The notes under the pieces were generated by a model, which saw nothing but the letters and a program-made list of their open reading frames with translations, was not told where the DNA came from and ran no database searches. Positions 1 through 4,656 of a stretch of 10,367 bases of DNA are shown here, piece by piece. The translations under genes and the position numbers were made by a program. Numbering within the stretch: the first letter of the stretch is position 1; each line of letters opens with the position of its first letter. This stretch comes from DATJUF01 sp035524095 (GTDB lineage: Bacteria > Desulfobacterota > Binatia > Binatales > Binataceae), in assembly GCA_035524095.1 (NCBI GenBank), contig DATKPK010000097.1, forward strand, positions 1 through 10,367, in the 5' to 3' direction.

Positions 1-327
1 CTGTTGCAGCGAGAAGGGTTTGGGCAGGTAATCGAAGGCGCCCGCCTTCATCGCCTCGACGGCGTTTTCGATGGTGGCGTAGGCGGTCATCAGAATGAAA
101 GCGACGTCGGGGGTCTGGCGGCGGGCCTGTTCGAGCAATTCGACACCATTGACACCGGCCATCCGATAGTCGGTAAGGACGAGATCGAAAGGCTCGTCAC
201 TGGCGAGTTGAATCAGCGCTTGCTGGGCGGATTCGGCCGTCCGAACTTGATAGCCGCAGCTTTCGAGAAAAGTCGCGAGGTGAGTACGAATGTTCTTTTC
301 GTCGTCGACGATCAGGATTCTAGCCAT
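1..327 (-). CDS. NtrC-type response regulator, receiver domain (partial, runs off the window)
   Basis: Only the first 109 residues are inside the window. They form a complete-looking CheY-type receiver: the acidic pocket D8-D9-E10 in ILIVDDEKNIR, the phospho-acceptor D53 in LVLTDYRMAGVNG, the switch Thr T81 in LMTAYA, and the conserved Lys K103 in YLPKPF. The MTAYATIENAVEAMKAGAFDY stretch is typical of NtrC/AlgB-type sigma-54 activators, whose AAA+ and Fis-type HTH domains would follow outside the window. The ATG at 327 has an AAGG Shine-Dalgarno six bases upstream. It overlaps the end of the histidine kinase gene, so the two are translationally linked. By inference it is the phosphorylation partner of that kinase and the likely activator of the divergent kdp operon, which has a sigma-54 promoter. 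Classical KdpE is OmpR-type, so the link to kdp rests on position and promoter class, not homology. The output domain is inferred, not seen. Confidence 0.88.
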   Translation of the reverse strand, partial: MARILIVDDEKNIRTHLATFLESCGYQVRTAESAQQALIQLASDEPFDLVLTDYRMAGVNGVELLEQARRQTPDVAFILMTAYATIENAVEAMKAGAFDYLPKPFSLQQ

Positions 328-2122
328 GACTCACCTTGTACGGCCGGCAGTTCGACGGTGAAGCAGGTGCCGCGCTCAGGAGCCTTGTCGCAGAAGATCC
401 GCCCGCCGTGGGCCTCGACGATCTCCTTGGGACAGCTAAGCCGAGGCCGGCTGAACCGGGTGCAACGCCATTGATGTTCCATTGCGCGAAGCGCTCGAAG
501 AGATGGTCACGTAACTCTGGGGGTACGCCAGGTCCGGTATCGGTGACGCGGAGACTCAACCCGCCGGGGCCAGTCGCGGAAGAGACCTGGATCGCGCCTC
601 CATTGGGAGTATAGCGCAAAGCGTTGGCGATCAAATTCGATACGACCCACGAGAGTTTGACGGGGTCTGCGCGGATGGTGATGTGGTCGCCGTTGACGAA
701 CTCCTTGAGAGTGATTTTTTTTTGTTCGGCCTGAATGGCGAAAGTGCGGACAACTGCATGAATTAAAGGGGCGACATCGAGCGGGACGCTTTGGACCGTG
801 ATGGCGGCCATCTCGCCGCGGGCGAGATTGAGGAGGTCGCTGGCGAGAGCGCGCATCCGGCGCAGGTCCTCGTTGATAGCATCGATCAGTTCGCGCTGCT
901 TGTCGTCGAGATTGCCGGAGCTGCGGGCGAGCAATTCGGCGGACAGAGCGAGGGAGGTAAGCGGCGTATTGAGTTCGTGCGAGAGGGTGGCGACGAGGTT
1001 GGTGCGCGCACGATCTTTGTCGCGCAAATAAGTGATGTCCTGGAGAATTAGAATCGTACCGAAGGACTGGCCCTCGCCTTGGTGAAGCGGTACGGGCTTC
1101 AGGAGATAGGTGTGATCGCGGCCGCGGACGTGGAGATCGACTTCGATCCGCATGGTGTCGGGTCCCTGATGGGCGATGCTTTCGAGAGCGGCGCGGACGC
1201 GCACGTAGTGGGGATGGTTGCTGTCGAGATCGGCAAAAGGACTGCCGAGGGCCTCGCGCGCGTCGACGCCGAGGACGATCGCGGCCATCTCATTGATGTG
1301 GGTGATGATGCCCTTAGGATCGATCAGGATGATGCCGTCCTCGATGCTTTCGATGATGGCCTCGGTCTTGGCTTTCTCGTAGACGATGCGATCGACGTTG
1401 AGCTTCTCGAACTGCTCGAGCCGTTCGGCCATCCGGTTGAACTCGACCGCAACGTCCTGGAGTTCGGCGAGAGGCTGTTCGCCGAGGCGGGCGGTGGGTC
1501 CTTGAAGACTAAAGCTACGCAGGTGTTCGGTTAATTCGCGCAACGGGCGGGCGATATTCCAGGCGATGGTCGAGGCGAGGGCGACGCCGATCAAGAGGAC
1601 GAGGGTAAGACCGATGGCAAACTCGGTGGCGAGGCGGTCGGCCATCTTGACCGAGTGGCTATCAGCGCGAAACATCGCCGCCTCATTGAGTTCCGTAACG
1701 CCGTCAATCTGATGGTGGAGTGTCGCAAGCTCGCCGTTGTAGTGGGCGGGCGGAAGATTCGGCTGGTTCTGGATTTCCGCAAAGAAGGCATCACTGCCCT
1801 GCTTGATGGCATTAGCAAGGGGGCCTTCGCCGGGTTCGGTGATATTGCCGAGCTCGACTTTCAGCCAGCGTTCGAAGCGACCCTTGTTGGGCGGCAGGAC
1901 AGTCGCGAGGTTCCCCTGGAACTGCGCCAACTGGATGGCGTAGAGCGCGGAGTGCATCTGCTCAGCGGCCTCAATACTGAGATAGTTGCGATAGAGAGTG
2001 TGATTGATGGCATGGCCGAGGCGGTGGATCGTCGGGACTGACAAGGTGCCGAGAGCCAGTGCGAGAACCAGCATCATCAGCGCGCCGTTGCGGATACGCG
2101 AACGCAGCGATGGCGGTTTCAT
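320..2122 (-). CDS. Membrane sensor histidine kinase (HAMP-PAS-HisKA-HATPase) with frameshifted C-terminus
   Basis: It reads as a 600-residue sensor kinase. There is a TM helix at about residues 15-31, an extracytoplasmic helical region at about 32-165, a second TM at about 168-190, HAMP at about 190-245, PAS at about 250-365, and HisKA with phospho-acceptor H382 in TLSHELNTPLTSL. The ATPase domain has the N box SNLIANALRYTP (about 495-506), G1 box DTGPGVP (528-534), F box LFERF (541-545) and G2 box GSAGLGLA (556-563). Right after the G2 box the frame becomes nonsense. Removing the shift at about 429-431 restores a normal ending (KEIVEAHGGRIF, then GTCFTVELP) that stops at 312, giving about 603 residues. 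As sequenced, the last 37 residues are aberrant and ATP binding may be impaired. The ATG at 2122 overlaps the TGA of the upstream kdpD remnant, with a GAGGA site nine bases ahead. The architecture resembles KinB-type kinases paired with NtrC-type regulators. The proposed K+ limitation signal is inferred from context. Confidence 0.85.
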   Translation of the reverse strand: MKPPSLRSRIRNGALMMLVLALALGTLSVPTIHRLGHAINHTLYRNYLSIEAAEQMHSALYAIQLAQFQGNLATVLPPNKGRFERWLKVELGNITEPGEGPLANAIKQGSDAFFAEIQNQPNLPPAHYNGELATLHHQIDGVTELNEAAMFRADSHSVKMADRLATEFAIGLTLVLLIGVALASTIAWNIARPLRELTEHLRSFSLQGPTARLGEQPLAELQDVAVEFNRMAERLEQFEKLNVDRIVYEKAKTEAIIESIEDGIILIDPKGIITHINEMAAIVLGVDAREALGSPFADLDSNHPHYVRVRAALESIAHQGPDTMRIEVDLHVRGRDHTYLLKPVPLHQGEGQSFGTILILQDITYLRDKDRARTNLVATLSHELNTPLTSLALSAELLARSSGNLDDKQRELIDAINEDLRRMRALASDLLNLARGEMAAITVQSVPLDVAPLIHAVVRTFAIQAEQKKITLKEFVNGDHITIRADPVKLSWVVSNLIANALRYTPNGGAIQVSSATGPGGLSLRVTDTGPGVPPELRDHLFERFAQWNINGVAPGSAGLGLAVPRRSSRPTAGGSSATRLLSAAPASPSNCRPYKVSHG

Positions 2123-2523
2123 GGCTTTTCGTCCTCGCTCACGACGACGACATCGAAGTGCGATGCGCGGTTGATGAGCTGATTGGTTAGGGAGCTACGC
2201 AATAGGCGATCCCACAAGTTGTAGTGGGGTGCAGCCGACGATGATTTGGGTGATTTTCTTTTCGTGGGCGAAATCCAACAGGCATTTGAGAACGTCCGTA
2301 TCTTTCAACCAAACAACTTCCGCGCCAAGATCGGCGACGAGATTGATGTTATCGAGAAGCACGCGAAAATCAGGTGTGCTGATTTTTGCGCAGACTCGGC
2401 TGGGGCGCCGATGTGCACGGCGTAGACGTCGGCGTTGAGGCGTCCTGCAATCCGCGTTGCACGATACAAGAGTCGCGATGCCTTCAGCAGCACGCGCACA
2501 CCATCGAATGCCCATAGACCTTG
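2119..2523 (-). pseudogene. KdpD remnant: USP-like domain only, split by single-base indels
   Basis: Three reading frames must be joined to read one KdpD-type universal-stress domain. The first piece (about 2523-2388) contains RIAGRLNADVYAVHIGAP. The second (about 2387-2230) contains LVADLGAEVVWL and LLDFAHEKKITQIIVGCT. The third (about 2228-2119) contains NLWDRLLRSSL and ends in FDVVVVSEDEKP and a stop. The first shift sits in a T5 run (2383-2387), where one extra base restores the frame. The second sits in a G4 run (2226-2229), where one base fewer does so. The final TGA overlaps the kinase ATG as ATGA, the usual sign of an operon. The N-terminal KdpD domain with its Walker A motif, expected just upstream, is absent. 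This was probably a short KdpD-type sensor (no kinase core) partnered with the downstream kinase. It now looks inactive, unless the indels are sequencing errors, which cannot explain the missing N-terminus. Confidence 0.7.
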
Positions 2524-2587
2524 GCGCGGCGTCCGTCCTCGCGCTCGGCTTCTTCGAACTGAGGCCGAACAATAACTCCTCCGGCAA

Positions 2588-2662
2588 TCAGACGCCCTGG
2601 ATTCTTAGGACCGGGCATGGCGCGTAGCGCAGGATTTTCTCAGCTGTACTACCGAATCTATT
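2588..2662 (-). pseudogene. C-terminal scrap of a universal stress protein (UspA family)
   Basis: On the minus strand one frame reads FGSTAEKILRYAPCPVLRI followed by two residues and a TGA at 2590-2588. This matches the UspA C-terminal signature (G-S-x-A-E-x-hydrophobic-hydrophobic-R-x-A-P-C-P-V-L), part of the ATP-binding loop and last strand of the fold. Nothing recognisable as the rest of a Usp protein continues upstream in this frame. It lies about 65 bases before the KdpD USP-like remnant on the same strand. UspA genes often sit beside kdp sensor genes, so this may be the relic of the neighbouring gene after a deletion that also removed the kdpD N-terminus. The match is short but specific. 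Confidence 0.55.
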
Positions 2663-3228
2663 AATTGAGCTTTGTATAATTCGAGTGACAGATTTGCTTG
2701 TTTCCAGAAGGACCGTACCAGCGCCGGGCGGCGTCGCATGCGGCGCAAAGCTAAACGGCCGAAGAAGCCGAGTTCGGTGAGGTCGTCCGGGTAGAAATTG
2801 TGCAAGGCATGGTGATTGCCACGCTTAAACACCGATCCAAATCGCGCTGAAAAACAGTGACCCGCTCCGGAACGATAGTTCTGTTCATTTTTCCGCCGTG
2901 CCGCGCGCGGCGGCGCGGTAGTTGCTTTGACGACGCTCGCCATCGAACGTTCCAATGGCCAGGAGCGGATCATGGGAAATCGCGTTTCCGAACTCGCCGA
3001 GCTCGCGAGGCCACTCTCAGGTAATGTTCGCAGCCCGGCCGAACATTCGTATGTGTGTCAGACGATCGGAAGTTCGCGGCAGAGGCCGCAGCGATCAAGT
3101 ATACCGGGGTTCACGCAAGTCACCGGGCAATTGCAGGGCTTACCGCCGGGAGCTCAGGGCTTGTCGATAACAAGTAAGCGCCGCTGAACTGAGTTTACGA
3201 ATCGTGAGCTTCGCACAAGGCCCCTTGA
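2663..3228. other. Stretch without a recognisable gene
   Basis: No gene family is identifiable here. On the minus strand an open frame of 122 codons spans 2605-2973. Its middle (about 2700-2825; it includes HALHNFYPDDLTELGFFG and an Arg-rich segment) has plausible coding composition, but I do not recognise it, and its last part overlaps the Usp scrap in another frame. On the plus strand a frame ending with TAA at about 3175 (it includes FAAEAAAIKYTGVHASHRA) looks mildly coding-like and is also unassigned. Flanked by C-terminal fragments of unrelated genes, this is most simply read as degraded coding DNA. Confidence 0.4.
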
Positions 3229-3408
3229 TGCAGATCGATCAGTGAACTGGCGATCGAACACGGCTCCTGGGCTCGCAGCATGTTGGAAGCGCGCGGCCCA
3301 ATGATCTATTCGGGCACCAACGAGATTCAACGGAACATTCTTGCCGAACGTACTCTCGGCCTGCCCAAGGGATGGCTTGAAGTCGAGCAGCCGCTCCTTG
3401 TGATTTGA
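3229..3408 (+). pseudogene. C-terminal fragment of an acyl-CoA dehydrogenase
   Basis: The frame ending at TGA 3406-3408 reads MIYSGTNEIQRNILAERTLG followed by LPKGW. This is the hallmark C-terminal segment of acyl-CoA dehydrogenases, where the G-T-N/S-E-I-Q-R motif contributes to FAD binding and the flavin-dependent alpha,beta-oxidation of acyl-CoA thioesters. The fragment spans about 59 residues, against about 380-400 for the full enzyme. It is cut off upstream by in-frame stops at 3190, 3205 and 3226. The FAD-binding N-terminal and middle domains are absent, so it cannot be a functional enzyme. Its stop is genuine-looking, giving a normal C-terminal length after the motif. It is unrelated to K+ transport and probably marks an old deletion or rearrangement joint. 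Confidence 0.75.
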
Positions 3409-3426
3409 CATGGGGTACCATCCATT

Positions 3427-3816
3427 GAGGCGGCACACCACAACCAGAGGCGCCGCTTGCAATTGTCCGAAGTGGCGGCCGCCGCCATGATTCGCTACCA
3501 CTGGCCAGGCAACGTGCGCGCACTCCGAAACGCGATGGAGCGGGCCGCAGTCTTATGTGACGGCGATACCGTAAAGCCAGCAAGCCTGCCCGAAGCAGTT
3601 GTCAGTCGCTCTCAGAGCGCTCACCAGTCTTTAACCAAGGCGCGCTTGGACCACATCGAGCGTCAGCACATCGCTCACGTACTGCTGGCAAGCGCCGCCT
3701 TACTAATACAAGGCGCTGCACTTCTCGATATCAGTGTGAGCGCTCTCCGGCGCACACGCGCGCTTTATAATATAGACATTCCGATCCGGCGGGCGCCCAA
3801 GAGAAAGCTCATATAA
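3427..3816 (+). pseudogene. C-terminal fragment of an NtrC-family sigma-54 activator (end of AAA+ plus Fis-type HTH)
   Basis: The reading frame contains IRYHWPGNVRALRNAMERA, the conserved end of the sigma-54-interaction AAA+ domain (Y-x-W-P-G-N-V-R-x-L-x-N). A linker follows, then a Fis-like helix-turn-helix beginning IERQHIAHVLLAS with the recognition part DISVSALRRTRALYNID. The usual receiver, Walker A, GAFTGA and Walker B regions are missing. The first recognisable residues lie only a few codons after the acyl-CoA dehydrogenase stop, in the same frame. The HTH also departs from family consensus (normally E-A-A-x-x-L-G-I-x-x-S-T-L-x-R-K), suggesting decay. A TTG at 3457 could in principle start a 119-residue protein, but I see no convincing ribosome binding site. 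It is on the opposite strand from the response regulator at 1-327, so it is not simply that gene's missing end. Confidence 0.75.
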
Positions 3817-3904
3817 GCGATTCAATCGGGAACTAACGAGTCCCTGACTTGAAAGGATCGACTTCACTCAGCGCGTCTCTCGTCATACCGAGGATCAAGC
3901 GAAG

Positions 3905-3932
3905 CCGCCTGACGTCCTCTAGCCGTCAGCGG
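3905..3932. repeat. Inverted repeat (hairpin) downstream of the activator fragment
   Basis: CCG-c-CTGACG pairs with CGTCAG-CGG across a 9-base loop, with one bulged C at 3908. Nine base pairs is enough for a stable RNA stem, but no U-tract follows, so calling it a rho-independent terminator is not justified. Confidence 0.4.
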
Positions 3933-3982
3933 AGACTCTTCGCCTATAAGGCCCTTGGTTCACACACCTGCCCGCGCTAAGT

Positions 3983-4014
3983 AGACCGGCTCGCTCTCGC
4001 CACGGCCCCGGTCT
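3983..4014. repeat. Inverted repeat AGACCGG / CCGGTCT
   Basis: This is a perfect 7-bp arm pair with an 18-base GC-rich spacer. A further outer G-C pair lies beyond one mismatch. No function can be assigned; a structured transcript or a rearrangement relic are both possible. Confidence 0.35.
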
Positions 4015-4214
4015 GCCAATGGGACCGTACCTTCCATTCTCAGTAACCATCCAGCACTTTCTAACTCTGCTGCTGTTCCCGATCGATCACTGTACCGGCC
4101 TAAGCTCTTTCTTCGGTAGGAATACGTTCCTTCTCAGACTGCCCAGTACGCACCCATGTGCCGCGAGATTAGTCACTTCACTGCTAAGGTCTTAAGCAGC
4201 TAATTACGGTTACT

Positions 4215-4342
4215 AATAATGCAAAGTACATGGTATGCATAGAGTCGCTTCTTGCATAATACACGCATCTAACCGGCGACCTCGGAAGCGGCAGCGTCAC
4301 GCGCGGGCCGAGTAATAGTGCAAGGTGCAAGCTTGCATTATG
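4215..4342. promoter_or_regulatory. Cluster of TTGCATwAT-like motifs and a 12-bp palindrome upstream of kdp (candidate activator sites)
   Basis: Related motifs recur upstream of the sigma-54 promoter. AATAATGCAAAG (4215-4226) is the reverse complement of a TTGCATTATT-type site, TTGCATAAT lies at 4252-4260, and TTGCATTAT overlaps the perfect palindrome TGCAAGCTTGCA (4326-4337). An ATGCA/TGCAT inverted pair also spans 4219-4240. Relative to a start site predicted near 4388 these lie at about -170, -130 and -55. NtrC-family activators bind dyad sites in this distance range, so these are reasonable binding-site candidates for the adjacent response regulator. This is inference from repetition and position only. 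Confidence 0.4.
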
Positions 4343-4361
4343 AATCCGTGTTGCCGTCTTG

Positions 4362-4377
4362 TGGCATATGGCTTGCC
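4362..4377 (+). promoter_or_regulatory. Sigma-54 (-24/-12) promoter of the kdp operon
   Basis: The sequence TGGCATATGGCTTGCC matches the RpoN consensus TGGCACG-N4-TTGC well. The essential GG (4363-4364) and GC (4375-4376) are separated by exactly ten bases. Transcription would begin near 4388, leaving a leader of about 26 bases that contains the GGAGG site of the first small gene. Sigma-54 promoters need an NtrC-type activator, and such a regulator lies nearby at 1-327. No convincing sigma-70 promoter was seen in the same place. Confidence 0.65.
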
Positions 4378-4413
4378 ACGTTAGCCGCATCGCAAGAACT
4401 GGAGGCGAGCTGA

Positions 4414-4509
4414 ATGAATCTTGGTATCTGGCTGCCGTTTACTTTTGCGCTTGGCCTGGCTGGGATCGCTGTCTGTTTCGCGTTTGTGATTGCCTGCGAA
4501 CACATCTAG
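4414..4509 (+). CDS. 31-residue single-span membrane peptide ahead of kdpF
   Basis: The ATG at 4414 follows GGAGG (4401-4405) at a spacing of eight bases. The product (MNLGIWLPFTFALGLAGIAV, then CFAFVIACEHI) is one hydrophobic helix with a short polar C-terminus. The stop TAG overlaps the AGGAG that serves kdpF, so the two are translationally coupled. Small peptides of this style, often ending in an acidic or polar A-C-E/D tail, precede kdpF in some bacteria and have no established function. By inference it is an accessory membrane peptide of the Kdp complex, analogous to KdpF, which sits beside KdpA and stabilises the pump. It was too short for a standard gene caller. Its good ribosome binding site, first place after the promoter and operon position support it being real. 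Confidence 0.7.
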   Translation: MNLGIWLPFTFALGLAGIAVCFAFVIACEHI

Positions 4510-4518
4510 GAGCACTTC

Positions 4519-4599
4519 ATGATCTATGTCACTTGCGTCGTCGCTGCTCTGACCTTCGTCTATCTGGTCACCGCGATGGTCCGGCCTGAGTGGTTTTAG
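4519..4599 (+). CDS. kdpF: KdpF, small stabilising subunit of the K+-transporting ATPase
   Basis: It encodes a 26-residue peptide: a single hydrophobic helix (VVAALTFVYLVTAMV) ending in RPEWF. The helix plus a terminal R-P-E-x-F tail is the KdpF signature (E. coli KdpF is 29 residues). It has AGGAG (4508-4512) six bases before the ATG and lies 57 bases ahead of kdpA. In the known complex KdpF lies in the membrane against KdpA and stabilises KdpFABC. The assignment rests on the tail motif, length and position. Confidence 0.85.
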   Translation: MIYVTCVVAALTFVYLVTAMVRPEWF

Positions 4600-4656
4600 T
4601 TCTTCTTTAGACTCATCCACTTCACACGCACCGGCGTTTTACAAGGATTCAATTCC

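Larger units (their letters stand above)
3817..4213. other. Non-coding stretch with inverted repeats
   Basis: No open frame in this stretch has coding character or family resemblance on either strand. It contains two clear inverted repeats (3905-3932 and 3983-4014) and a small one, GCCTATAAGGC at 3942-3952. No tRNA or rRNA gene and no T-run terminator was recognised. It separates the decayed activator fragment from the kdp control region. Confidence 0.5.

Noticed and set aside
1079..1534. Plus-strand open frame of 151 codons inside the histidine kinase gene
   Set aside because: It lies opposite the HAMP and PAS coding region, with acid-rich composition typical of an antisense reading and no ribosome site.
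3764..3772. TATAAT-like -10 element at the end of the activator fragment
   Set aside because: No -35 element lies at the right distance, and no gene follows for more than 600 bases.
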